64,000 nucleotides of DNA from Longimicrobium sp. GTDB lineage: Bacteria; Gemmatimonadota; Gemmatimonadetes; Longimicrobiales; Longimicrobiaceae. Each line of letters starts with the position of its first letter. Position 1 is the first letter of the stretch. The translations under genes and the position numbers were made by a program. Shown piece by piece: positions 8,511-16,293 of the stretch. The DNA lies in assembly GCA_036387335.1 (NCBI GenBank), contig DASVTZ010000109.1, forward strand, positions 22,618 to 86,617, in the 5' to 3' direction. The notes beneath the pieces were generated by a model that was given only the letters and a program-made list of their open reading frames with translations, was not told the origin of the DNA and searched no databases.

Positions 8511-10263
8511 GTCGGGCGTGCTGGGCCCGGGCGCGGCGGACGCGGGTCTGGTGGGCACGGTGCTGGCCGGGCGGTACCGCATCGTCCGGAAGCTCGGCGA
8601 GGGCGCCATGGGCGCCGTGTACCTGGGCGAGCACCTGCGCATCGGCCGGCGCGACGCCATCAAGGTGCTGCGCCCGTCGCTGGCCGCGGACCCGGAGGCG
8701 ATGGCCCGCTTCGCCCGCGGCGCCCGAAACGTGTGCGCCATCCAGCATCCCAACGTCTGCACCGTGTACGACTTCAGCGACACGGAAGACGGGCGGCGCT
8801 TCCTGGCGATGGAGTTCGTCCCCGGCGAGACGCTCCAGGACCTGCTGGCGCGCGAGGGGCGGCTCTCTCCGGTCCGCGCCGTGGCCATCGCCGCGCAGGT
8901 GGCGGGGGCGCTGCAGGCCGCGCACGACGCGGGGATCGTGCACCGCGACCTCAAGCCGGGCAACGTGATGGTGAGCCCCGGGCGCGGCGGCGCGGACGCG
9001 GTCAAGGTGGTGGACTTCGACATCGCCAAGGGCTCGGCCGAGGGGCAGGGCGGGGAGGTGACCCGGCTGGGCTTCGTCATCGGCACCCCGGAGTACATGA
9101 GCCCCGAGCAGCTGCTGGGGATGACGCTGGACGGGCGCAGCGACGTGTACTCGCTGGCCCTGGTGCTCTTTCGCATGCTGGCGGGGGCGCTCCCCTTTCG
9201 CGCGCAGGACACGCAGGAGCTGATGGTGCAGCGGCTTACGGGAACTCCCCTGCGGCTGCACGAGGTGCTCCCCGCGCTGCGCGTGCCCCCGGCGCTGCAG
9301 GACGCCCTGGACCGCGGGCTGCAGCGCCGCGCGGAAGACCGTGTTGCCAGCGCGGCCGAGTTCTCCGCCGCCATCACCGCCGCCGTGGCGGACGCGCCGT
9401 CCCACGCCGCTCCGCCGGCCCCCGTGCCGGACGCGGGGCGCGGGGCGTGGGGATTCACGCGGGGCGGTGTCGCCGCGACGGTGCTCACCCCCGACGGCGC
9501 ACCATCGCCCGCGACGACGCAGGCGCGCCGCGCGGTCCCTCTCGCTGCGGGCCGCGGGGCGGCGGGGGTGCTCGCCCTGGCGCTGCTGCTGGGCGGCGCC
9601 TGGGGGATCAGCCGCTTTCTCGGTCCCCCGGACGCGGACGCCGCCGCCTCCGGAACACCCGCGCCCGGCGCCGCGTCGGCTGCCGTGGCGGGCCTCACCG
9701 ATCCCACGGCGCATCCCGTTTCGGCGGCGCCAGTCGATTCCGCCGCCACCGCCCCCCGCATGAGCGACTCGACGCGTATCGGCCCATCCAGCGCCGCCGC
9801 GGCGCCCCTCCTCGATCCGCCCGCGACGAACGGCCAGAGGGAGCGGACGGCGAATGGGCAGAAGGCAGCGAATCGGGTGGCGGAGGAGGAGCAGGGACTC
9901 GCGGTGGACGATCCGCGCGCCGAGGTGCCGGCGCCGGAGCCGCCGGCGCCGCGCGAAGGAGGGCTGGCGGCGGAGAACGCGCCCGCCGTGCTGGGCCGTC
10001 TCTCCGTGCGGATGGGTGACCTGTCACTCTCCGGGGGGCGGCTGCGCGCGGTGGCGGACTCGGCGAGCGCGGTGTGGCGGCTGGGCGATGCGCTTCCTGA
10101 CCGGCAGCGCGCCAACGCCGCCTACCTGCTGGGGACGATCGCCTTTCGCGAGCAGGACTGGGGCGGGTGCGTGCAGTGGCTGGAGCGCTCGCTGCAGCTC
10201 AACCCCGGCTCGGCCGGCCGCGCCCGCATGATGCTGGACCGCTGCCGGGAACGGGGCGGGTGA
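8503..10263 (+). CDS. Membrane-anchored Ser/Thr kinase (PpkA-like) with altered DFG and alpha-C
   Basis: 586 aa from a GTG inside the preceding gene. The kinase domain spans about residues 22-300: P-loop GEGAMGAVY, Lys54 in AIKVL, catalytic HRDLKPGN at 147-154, and GTPEYMSPEQ. Two usual features are changed: the metal-binding DFG reads DFD (171-173), and the alpha-C Glu position reads Gly in RFARGAR. A disordered linker, one membrane helix (GVLALALLLGGAWGISRFL) and a C-terminal TPR-like segment follow. Lying between T6SS core genes and a PP2C plus FHA pair, it fits the threonine-phosphorylation control known for PpkA/PppA/Fha in other T6SSs. Whether it is fully active is uncertain. Confidence 0.9.
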   Translation: MSESGVLGPGAADAGLVGTVLAGRYRIVRKLGEGAMGAVYLGEHLRIGRRDAIKVLRPSLAADPEAMARFARGARNVCAIQHPNVCTVYDFSDTEDGRRFLAMEFVPGETLQDLLAREGRLSPVRAVAIAAQVAGALQAAHDAGIVHRDLKPGNVMVSPGRGGADAVKVVDFDIAKGSAEGQGGEVTRLGFVIGTPEYMSPEQLLGMTLDGRSDVYSLALVLFRMLAGALPFRAQDTQELMVQRLTGTPLRLHEVLPALRVPPALQDALDRGLQRRAEDRVASAAEFSAAITAAVADAPSHAAPPAPVPDAGRGAWGFTRGGVAATVLTPDGAPSPATTQARRAVPLAAGRGAAGVLALALLLGGAWGISRFLGPPDADAAASGTPAPGAASAAVAGLTDPTAHPVSAAPVDSAATAPRMSDSTRIGPSSAAAAPLLDPPATNGQRERTANGQKAANRVAEEEQGLAVDDPRAEVPAPEPPAPREGGLAAENAPAVLGRLSVRMGDLSLSGGRLRAVADSASAVWRLGDALPDRQRANAAYLLGTIAFREQDWGGCVQWLERSLQLNPGSAGRARMMLDRCRERGG

Positions 10264-11177
10264 GCGCACAGGCGGCGGTCCGGCCCACGGTGCGCGCCAC
10301 CCTGTTCGCCCTGACGCATCCGGGGCTCCGGCGCGGCGAGAACCAGGACAGCTTCCTGGTGGCGGACCTGGGCGTCCCCACGGGGGAGGGGCCGTGGTGG
10401 GTGAGCACCGACCGGGACGAGGTCTCGGGGGCGCGACGCTTCGAAGTAGGCCCGCGCGGGCTGCTGGCGGTGGTCGCGGATGGAATGGGCGGGGCGGCGG
10501 CCGGCGCGCTGGCCAGCCGGCTCGCCGTCGCGGAGATCTACGGCGCCATGGCCACGCGCTGGACGGCGGACCCGGACCACTCGCCCGGCCGGTTCGCGCG
10601 ATGCCTGTGCGATGCGGTGCATGCCGCCAACGCCGTGCTGCACGCCCACGCCCGGCGCGAGCCGGAGTGCGAGGGGATGGGCACCACGGCCACCGTGGCC
10701 GGGATCCTGGACGGGTGCGTGTACCTGGCCCAGGTGGGCGACTCGCGCGCGTACCTGGTGCGCGGCGGGCGCGCGGTGCAGCTCACCCGCGACCAGTCGC
10801 TGGTGCAGCAGCTGATGGACCGCGGGGCGATGACGGCGGAGCAGGCGGAGGCCAGCGGGCTGGGAAGCGTCCTGCTCCAGGCGCTTGGGCCCGAGCCGCG
10901 CGTGGAGGTGGACGTCACCCGCCAGCCCGTGCGCCGCGGAGACGTGCTGGTGCTGTGCTCCGATGGCCTTTTCCGCGTCGTCGGCCCGGAGGCGCTGGCC
11001 GAGGCGGCGGCTCGAGAGCCGGACCCCGCCGCGTTCTGCGCCGCACTGCTGGACGCGGCGCTGGCCGGCGGCGCGCCCGACAACGTGACGGTGATCGCCG
11101 CCGTCCTGGATGGCCCCGGCCTGGACGACGCGGCGGACGGTGACCCGGCCGGATGGCTGCCGTATTCCCTCGCCTGA
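10260..11177 (+). CDS. PP2C-family Ser/Thr phosphatase (PppA-like)
   Basis: 305 aa from a GTG overlapping the kinase stop (GTGA, 10260-10263). All PP2C metal-binding motifs are present: RRGENQDSF, VVADGMGGAAAG, GMGTTATVA, VGDSRAYLVR, CSDGLFRVV and PDNVTVIAAV. There is no membrane segment, so it is cytoplasmic. It would reverse phosphorylation by the kinase encoded immediately upstream. The matching FHA reader is encoded two genes downstream, completing a kinase-phosphatase-FHA set typical of post-translationally regulated T6SSs. Confidence 0.94.
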   Translation: MSAQAAVRPTVRATLFALTHPGLRRGENQDSFLVADLGVPTGEGPWWVSTDRDEVSGARRFEVGPRGLLAVVADGMGGAAAGALASRLAVAEIYGAMATRWTADPDHSPGRFARCLCDAVHAANAVLHAHARREPECEGMGTTATVAGILDGCVYLAQVGDSRAYLVRGGRAVQLTRDQSLVQQLMDRGAMTAEQAEASGLGSVLLQALGPEPRVEVDVTRQPVRRGDVLVLCSDGLFRVVGPEALAEAAAREPDPAAFCAALLDAALAGGAPDNVTVIAAVLDGPGLDDAADGDPAGWLPYSLA

Positions 11178-11301
11178 CTCCCTGCAACTCACTGCCGCCC
11201 GCTATCCAGGTACTGCTGCCGCTGCGGTCAGCCATTGGTAAAGACGACGCGGCTGTGCGGCTGCGTACTAAACGTCCACACGTAATCCCGGAAGGTCACT
11301 C

Positions 11302-11850
11302 ATGCCAGCTAAGATACAGATCGTGATCACCGGAAAGGGCAAGGGCAACACGTTCGTCGTTCCGTATAGCCATACGGCGGGACTGCAGATGGATGCAAAC
11401 ACTGGGAAGCCGGTCATCTACAAGGTTCCATGGTATGAGGTGAGGATCGGCGGAGGAGGTGCCTACCGCGCGGTTCGCTTCGGGCTCCAGAACAAGGGCC
11501 ATGCGCCGCCTCCCGCTTTGCGCGCCTGCGACGCGGGACTTTCGTCGGGCCGCATCTGCACTCCCATGTGGGTTCCCGGGTACAGCCCGCACAGCTTCGC
11601 GGGCGGGTCCAGGACTGGCGCGTGGCGCCTGCTGCCAGGCAAAGGCTTTCTCATCCACGAGGGCGCCGATGGCGCCAAGGGGCAAGTTGGGGGTTCGCTG
11701 GGATGCGTGGAGATCCTGGACGGGGGGTGGAACGCGTTTCTGGGCGAGCTCGAGAAACTCGGCGGCGACTCGTGCGCGTCCCTCGGCGCGGCGGGAAAGG
11801 TGAGTGTTAAGATCGAGGCGGCGTCGTTCCCGGTCGCTACCCTCGTCTAG
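11302..11850 (+). CDS. L,D-transpeptidase-like protein, candidate T6SS cell-wall effector
   Basis: 182 aa. The C-terminal half carries FLIHEGADGAKGQVGGSLGC, that is His, a spacer, then SxGC with Cys near residue 135, matching the catalytic arrangement of YkuD-type L,D-transpeptidases and Tlde1-like T6SS effectors. The N-terminal half is beta-rich and unassigned. There is no signal peptide. A clear GGAAGG site lies about 5-10 bases before the ATG. This is the second such protein in the locus. An effector role is inference, and no obvious periplasmic immunity lipoprotein follows directly. Confidence 0.7.
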   Translation: MPAKIQIVITGKGKGNTFVVPYSHTAGLQMDANTGKPVIYKVPWYEVRIGGGGAYRAVRFGLQNKGHAPPPALRACDAGLSSGRICTPMWVPGYSPHSFAGGSRTGAWRLLPGKGFLIHEGADGAKGQVGGSLGCVEILDGGWNAFLGELEKLGGDSCASLGAAGKVSVKIEAASFPVATLV

Positions 11851-11864
11851 GCACTGCGTTGACA

Positions 11865-13148
11865 ATGCCCGCCGAGCTCCACGTCCTGAACGGAAACCGT
11901 GCCGGGCTGGTGCTGGCGCTGGACACCGCCGGCTGCACCGTGGGCCGGCACCCCGGCTGCTCGCTGCGCTTCGGCGCGGACGCGGACGGGGTTTCCGCCC
12001 GACACGCGCGCCTCCTGCCGGATGGCGCGGGGTGGATCGTGCGGGACCTGGGGAGCACCAACGGCACCTGGCTCAACGGCCGGCGCGTCCGCGGCGACGC
12101 CGTGCTGCGCGACGGAGACCGCATCGCGTTCGGGAAGTCCGGGCCGTCGGTGGAGCTTCGCCTGCCAGGCGCCGTCCGCGTAGCGACCCCGGTTAAGCCG
12201 GAGCCCCGCGCCGTCCGTCCGCGGCACCCGTGGGCCGTGGGCGCAGGAGCCGCCTGCGTGCTGCTGGCTGGCACCGCCGCCGTGCTCGTGGCCCGCCGCC
12301 CCCCGGCGGCCGCGATGGCCGAGGCACGCGCCTCCGCCGTCGGGACCGGGCTGCGCCCCGCGCTGTCTTCCGCTGCGCCGGCCGCGCCCCGGCCATCCGC
12401 CCCGCGCCCTGCACCGGCTGTTTCCGCATCCGCCGCGCCCCGTCCATCCCTTCCATCATCGCCTGGCGCAACCGCACGCCACCCTTCGGCGAAGCGTGCG
12501 CCAGCGGCAGTCATCAGGGCGCGGCCGGAATCAGCCTCTGTGCAGGCGCAGGCGCCCCGCCGTGCGCTCCTGGTGGACCGGCTGAATCGGCTGGCGGTGG
12601 CGCGCATCTACGTCGAGTCGGAAGACGGTGAGGTGGCGACGGGGACGGCGTTCGCCGTGCGCGCGGACGGAACGCTGGCCACCAACCGCCACGTGGTGGG
12701 GGGCAGTCCGCGGCGCATCGCCGTGCAGTTCACCGGGTCCACGCAGGTGTGGCGCGCGCGCGTGGTGGCCGTCTCCGGCGCATGGGACCTGGCCCTCGTC
12801 AAGGTGGACGACGTCGAGGGCGCCGTCCCCATCGTGCGCGGCCTGAACCTGCGTCCGGACACTCTGGCGGCGGGCGCCCCCGTGGCGCTGGCCGGCTTTC
12901 CGCGCGGCGGGGAGCCGGTGGAGGGCGCCGTGATCCGGGCGACCGTGGTGCAGGCGGAGCTGGCGGGCGTGCGGGGCGGGCGGGTGGAGGTCTTCGCGCG
13001 TTCCGGCGTGGGGGCCAGCGGAAGCCCCCTCTTCGATGCGGACGGCCGGGTGATCGGCATCCTGTTCGGCGGAAGCCCCGGCGCCGCGCGTCCCATCCTC
13101 TACGCCGTACCCGCCTCCGCCCTGTCGCAGCTGCTGGCCGAACGCTGA
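11865..13148 (+). CDS. FHA domain - TM - trypsin-like serine protease fusion
   Basis: 427 aa. The N-terminal FHA domain (residues 1-100) has VGRHPGCSLRF, SARHARL and GSTNGTWLNG, the phosphothreonine-binding residues. One membrane helix follows near 122-142, then a Pro/Ala linker and a periplasmic S1-type protease with ATNRHVVGG (His), WDLALVKV (Asp) and GVGASGSPLFD (Ser). It would read kinase output in the cytoplasm and act as a protease, or protease-fold adaptor, outside. The ATG at 11865 is used; a TTG lies 6 bases earlier. A strong hairpin overlaps its stop. Confidence 0.9.
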   Translation: MPAELHVLNGNRAGLVLALDTAGCTVGRHPGCSLRFGADADGVSARHARLLPDGAGWIVRDLGSTNGTWLNGRRVRGDAVLRDGDRIAFGKSGPSVELRLPGAVRVATPVKPEPRAVRPRHPWAVGAGAACVLLAGTAAVLVARRPPAAAMAEARASAVGTGLRPALSSAAPAAPRPSAPRPAPAVSASAAPRPSLPSSPGATARHPSAKRAPAAVIRARPESASVQAQAPRRALLVDRLNRLAVARIYVESEDGEVATGTAFAVRADGTLATNRHVVGGSPRRIAVQFTGSTQVWRARVVAVSGAWDLALVKVDDVEGAVPIVRGLNLRPDTLAAGAPVALAGFPRGGEPVEGAVIRATVVQAELAGVRGGRVEVFARSGVGASGSPLFDADGRVIGILFGGSPGAARPILYAVPASALSQLLAER

Positions 13149-13183
13149 ACGCCCCGGCTCCGATGGACGGGGCCGGGGCGTTC
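13147..13183. terminator. Bidirectional hairpin terminator between convergent genes
   Basis: Perfect 12-bp inverted repeat: GAACGCCCCGGC at 13147-13158 and GCCGGGGCGTTC at 13172-13183, loop 13 bases. It begins inside the stop codon of the FHA-protease gene and ends 4 bases before the opposing gene. There is no T-tract on either side, so it may work mainly as an mRNA 3'-end structure. Confidence 0.65.
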
Positions 13184-13186
13184 GAA

Positions 13187-13450
13187 TCAGGAGTCCCGCT
13201 TTGAAGTGTCGAAGGGATACTTCGCCAGGATACGCTTCTGCACCTTCTCCAGTGCGTCGTGGTTCCCGTGCGCATCCACGATCTCGTCGAGCACGTCCAG
13301 GAACCACTCCTTCGGCTCGAGTTCGTGAATTCCGCGGAGAAGAAACATCAACTCGTGCTTCGCGCCGGGAATCGCCATCTCGTTGCTGGCGGCGGCATGG
13401 AGCTGCACGAGGGCGCTGCTCACGGGGTCCCAACCGGGGCGGCCGCTCAT
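13187..13450 (-). CDS. Hypothetical 87-aa helical protein
   Basis: I do not recognise it. It is acidic and mostly helical (HELMFLLRGIHELEPKEWFL, then ALEKVQKRILAKYPFD), with no signal peptide or membrane segment. Its ATG overlaps the stop of the CsgG-like lipoprotein gene upstream (ATGA at 13447-13450), so the two are co-translated. Being small and cytoplasmic next to T6SS-linked genes, an adaptor or immunity-type role can be imagined but nothing in the sequence shows it. Confidence 0.7.
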   Translation of the reverse strand: MSGRPGWDPVSSALVQLHAAASNEMAIPGAKHELMFLLRGIHELEPKEWFLDVLDEIVDAHGNHDALEKVQKRILAKYPFDTSKRDS

Positions 13451-14196
13451 CCTTCCTCGATCTGCCGAAGTGCCTCGCGGGCCTCGGTGTAGTCGGGAAA
13501 GCGCTGCACGAGCTGCCGGTACAGCTCCACGGCCTCCGTCTGGCGGCCGTTGTCCTGGTGGTCCATGGCAAGCGACAGCAGCATCACCGCCTCGTCGGGC
13601 ATGTTGCGCTCGCGGCGCTCCCGCTGCGTGGCCTGGGCGAGGGGCGGCAGGTCCACCCCGCGGACGATGCGGTCGGCCAGGTCCACCATCAGCCGGTACA
13701 GGTTCTCGCGGCGCTGGTTGTCGATGCGGACGGTGCGGAGGATCTCGCCCGTCTCCACGTCCACGATGCGCCCGTCCAGCCTGAAGTTGCCGTACAGGTC
13801 CATGAACGTGCCGGTGATGGCGTACCGCGCGCCCACCAGCCGCCCCACGCGTGCCGCCGTCCCGGGGTCCACCCGGCCCGCCGTGCCCAGGTCCTGCTCG
13901 GCCAGCGTTTCGCGCAGGATGCCGCGCTCCACGATGCGCAGCTGCGGGTTCTGCTGCAGCTCGGTGAGCAGCATCCCCTGGATACCCACCTCCAGCGCCG
14001 ACATGTCCTCTCGCCCCGGCCCGTACGACCCGCCGTTGGTGAAGGGGAACACGGCGATCCCCGGCGGCGCCTGTGCAGGCACGCGGGTGGACGCTGGCTG
14101 CGCCGCGGAGATTCCTGCCGCATCCACGACGTGCGGCGACGTGGCGGGAGCCTGCAGACAGCCGGCGAGCGCGAGCGCGATGAGTGGCTTGAGCAT
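13447..14196 (-). CDS. CsgG-family outer-membrane lipoprotein with TPR tail
   Basis: 249 aa with a lipoprotein signal (LIALALAGC, lipidated Cys about residue 13). The core (residues 45-180) has the CsgG/penicillin-binding-lipoprotein layout: GIAVFPFTNGG, LLTELQQNPQLRIVERG, VGARYAITGTFMD, GRIVDVETGEIL. A short TPR-like helix pair closes the protein (YRQLVQRFPDYTEAREALRQ). Such proteins sense or assemble outer-membrane structures; no curli subunit genes are nearby. It is convergent to the T6SS-associated operon. Confidence 0.82.
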   Translation of the reverse strand: MLKPLIALALAGCLQAPATSPHVVDAAGISAAQPASTRVPAQAPPGIAVFPFTNGGSYGPGREDMSALEVGIQGMLLTELQQNPQLRIVERGILRETLAEQDLGTAGRVDPGTAARVGRLVGARYAITGTFMDLYGNFRLDGRIVDVETGEILRTVRIDNQRRENLYRLMVDLADRIVRGVDLPPLAQATQRERRERNMPDEAVMLLSLAMDHQDNGRQTEAVELYRQLVQRFPDYTEAREALRQIEEG

Positions 14197-14300
14197 GGCG
14201 AAAGATCCTCGGAAGGCGGGACGCGGCAGAGGGGAATGGCGGCGATCCGCGCGCGGGCGCGGAGTGCTAGGGATGGATAGGCGGGATGGCGGCGCGGGGG

Positions 14301-14318
14301 ATGGGCAGTTCTGCCCAT
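14301..14318. promoter_or_regulatory. Palindrome in divergent intergenic region, possible operator
   Basis: ATGGGCAG TT CTGCCCAT is a perfect 8-bp inverted repeat in the 289-base gap between two divergent genes. A related but imperfect form, AGGCAATACTGCCCAT, occurs at about 3599-3614 upstream of tssL. Regulator binding is inference. Confidence 0.35.
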
Positions 14319-14485
14319 TTCGTGTATCCGGCGCGGTCGCCTCGATTTACGGCACGTACCGGGAGCAGGGTAGCTCGTTTCCGCCCCCGTTCTGCACCCC
14401 TGGCGGTTCTCGGCTCCGGATGCGCCCAAACCTTGCTGGGGCAGGGAACAGGCGGTGAGGAGCCCGAACCGATGGAGGTGCCCGT

Positions 14486-14749
14486 ATGAGTGACCCGCAC
14501 GCCCTTTCGCCCGAGCAGCGCCGGGTGGCGGCCGACACCCTGTGCGCGCAGATCCGTGCGTGGATGGAGGACCCGGAGAGCACCTTTCAGCTTTCGGTAC
14601 GCCGCGGAATGGATTCGCGGATGAACCTTGCCGCCGGCGCGCGCGACCTGCACCCCAACGGGACGGCGACGGTGGTGCTGGAGATCAACGGCGGCGCCAG
14701 CCACACGGAGCGGCCCGACGCGATCCCCGTTCCCGCCATCCTGCGTTAG
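14486..14749 (+). CDS. Hypothetical 87-aa protein
   Basis: I do not recognise it. It is soluble and slightly acidic, with an N-terminal helix (SPEQRRVAADTLCAQIRAWM) and a short beta-rich end (GTATVVLEINGG). An excellent GGAGGT site at 14474-14479 precedes the ATG, supporting a real gene. It stands alone between the CsgG-like gene (divergent) and a non-coding stretch. Confidence 0.65.
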   Translation: MSDPHALSPEQRRVAADTLCAQIRAWMEDPESTFQLSVRRGMDSRMNLAAGARDLHPNGTATVVLEINGGASHTERPDAIPVPAILR

Positions 14750-14791
14750 CCGCCGCGGCCCACGGGGGTACGGCGCGGCGATTGCGCGGAC

Positions 14792-15061
14792 TTGCAGGCG
14801 CTCCCCGAGCCCGACACGAGCAAGCCGCTACTGGTCTCCACATGGGCGACGCGCTCACCCGCTGTGTGGACGACCGGGAGTTCGCCCCTCCTGCGCCAGA
14901 TCGTCCAGCAGACCCTCCGCACCGAGCTGCCCGTGACCGCTGACAGCGCCGTCGACGAGGGACTCGGAGCGCTGGGACGGCTGCTGGAGCAGGCGGAGCG
15001 AGTCAGCCCGCGCGGCTGGCGCAAGGCGAGATCAGAGGCGATGGAGGGGCGGCGGCCTTAG
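14792..15061 (+). CDS. Possible small or remnant ORF (89 codons)
   Basis: From a TTG start. The later part (PLLRQIVQQTLRTELP, then GALGRLLEQAERVSPRGW) has high third-position GC and looks like a genuine helical protein, while the first 30 codons do not. No ribosome-binding site is convincing. It may be the tail of a decayed gene or a small gene with a misplaced start. Confidence 0.25.
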   Translation: MQALPEPDTSKPLLVSTWATRSPAVWTTGSSPLLRQIVQQTLRTELPVTADSAVDEGLGALGRLLEQAERVSPRGWRKARSEAMEGRRP

Positions 15062-15198
15062 CGCGGATCGAGTGCGGAGAACGGCAAACGCATGGCTCAC
15101 GCGGAGACGCGGAGACGCCGACAGAACCGCTCGACGACACGTTCCCGCCGATCCCGGAGCTACCGACCAACTCTCTCGATCTCTGATGGAATCGAGGC
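15062..15198. other. Non-coding tail with a half copy of the dispersed hairpin repeat
   Basis: Together with 14750-14791 this is the non-coding part of the gap before the convergent aminotransferase gene. About 15094-15119 reads TCACGCGGAGACGCGGAGAC, like one arm of the dispersed hairpin repeats found elsewhere in the window, but the matching second arm is missing. No promoter or terminator is evident. Confidence 0.4.
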
Positions 15199-16293
15199 TC
15201 AGCCGAGATGGCGGCGACGCTCCTCCAGCGCACTCTTCAGGCGGTCGAGCCCCGCGCGAAACGTCGCTGGATCCACACCGAGGCCGATGCGCAGGTGGTC
15301 CGGCATGCCGAAGAAGCGGCCGGGCACGACGGCCGTCTCGTAGCGCGCGGTCAACAGGTCGCAGAGCGCGTCCGCGTCGCCGGTGCGCAGGCGGGGGAAG
15401 GAGACGGTGCCGTGCGCGTGCGCCTGGGCGTGCAGGTGGTCGGCGTGCGCGGCGTAGAACTCGTTGAGGGCGGCGGCGTTGGCGTGGAGCAGCGCGCGCG
15501 AGCGGAGGGCGATGGCGTCGAGGTTCCGGAAAGCGGCTAGGCTCAGCCGCTCCGCCGCGTGGACGCCGATGTTGTTGAACAGCTCGGTCAGCCGCCAGGC
15601 ACGGTCGATGATGTCCGGCGCGGCGACGATCCAGCCGCAGCGCAGGCCGTTGAGGCCGTAGACCTTGGTGAGGCTGTTCGTCGCGATGAACGTCTCGCCG
15701 AGGTGGAAGCAGGTGCGCGGCGTGGGCTCCCAGAGCGCGTCGAGGTAGACCTCGTCCACGATGACGCGCGCGCCGATGCGCGCCGCGATCTCGCCGATCT
15801 GGCGCAGGGTGTCGTCGTCCGCGAGGGCGCTGCTGGGGTTGTGGAGGTTGGTGATGACGACGGCGCGCGTGCGCTCCGTCATCCGCCGCTCCACCTCCGC
15901 GGGGTCCAGCCGGAAGCCATCTTCGGCGGGGCGCGGAAAGGAGCGCACCTCCGCGCCGAGCCAGCGCGCCGCGGCGATCAACGGCTCGTACGTGGGATGC
16001 TCGATGAGCACCTCGTCCCCCGGCCGCACGACGGCCGCGAGCGCAAGGAGGTTGGCCATCGACGCGCCCATCGCCGAGCAGACGCACGACTCGTCCACCC
16101 GGTACCGCGCGGCGATGGCCTGCTGGAGCGGCTTGTAGCCGTACGCGCCCGTACCACTGATCTCCAGGTCGTCGACGGTGACGGGGAGGTCGCGGAGCGG
16201 GAGGTAGGGGACGCCGCTGGAGGTGAGGTCGAAGCGGGCCGGCGGGCGCGTCTTGGCCCACCGCAGGTACTCGGAGCCCGTCACGCCGCCCAT
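15199..16293 (-). CDS. PLP-dependent class I/II aminotransferase
   Basis: 364 aa. Fold-type I aminotransferase: GAYGYKPLQQAIAARY (N-terminal substrate region), NLHNPSSALADDD, VIVDEVYLD (Asp contacting PLP), and the Schiff-base Lys in TNSLTKVYGLNGLRCGW. Such enzymes move amino groups between amino and 2-oxo acids; the exact substrate cannot be read. Its start overlaps the end of the upstream permease gene by 13 bases, so the two are probably co-expressed and may handle the same amino acid (inference). Confidence 0.9.
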   Translation of the reverse strand: MGGVTGSEYLRWAKTRPPARFDLTSSGVPYLPLRDLPVTVDDLEISGTGAYGYKPLQQAIAARYRVDESCVCSAMGASMANLLALAAVVRPGDEVLIEHPTYEPLIAAARWLGAEVRSFPRPAEDGFRLDPAEVERRMTERTRAVVITNLHNPSSALADDDTLRQIGEIAARIGARVIVDEVYLDALWEPTPRTCFHLGETFIATNSLTKVYGLNGLRCGWIVAAPDIIDRAWRLTELFNNIGVHAAERLSLAAFRNLDAIALRSRALLHANAAALNEFYAAHADHLHAQAHAHGTVSFPRLRTGDADALCDLLTARYETAVVPGRFFGMPDHLRIGLGVDPATFRAGLDRLKSALEERRRHLG

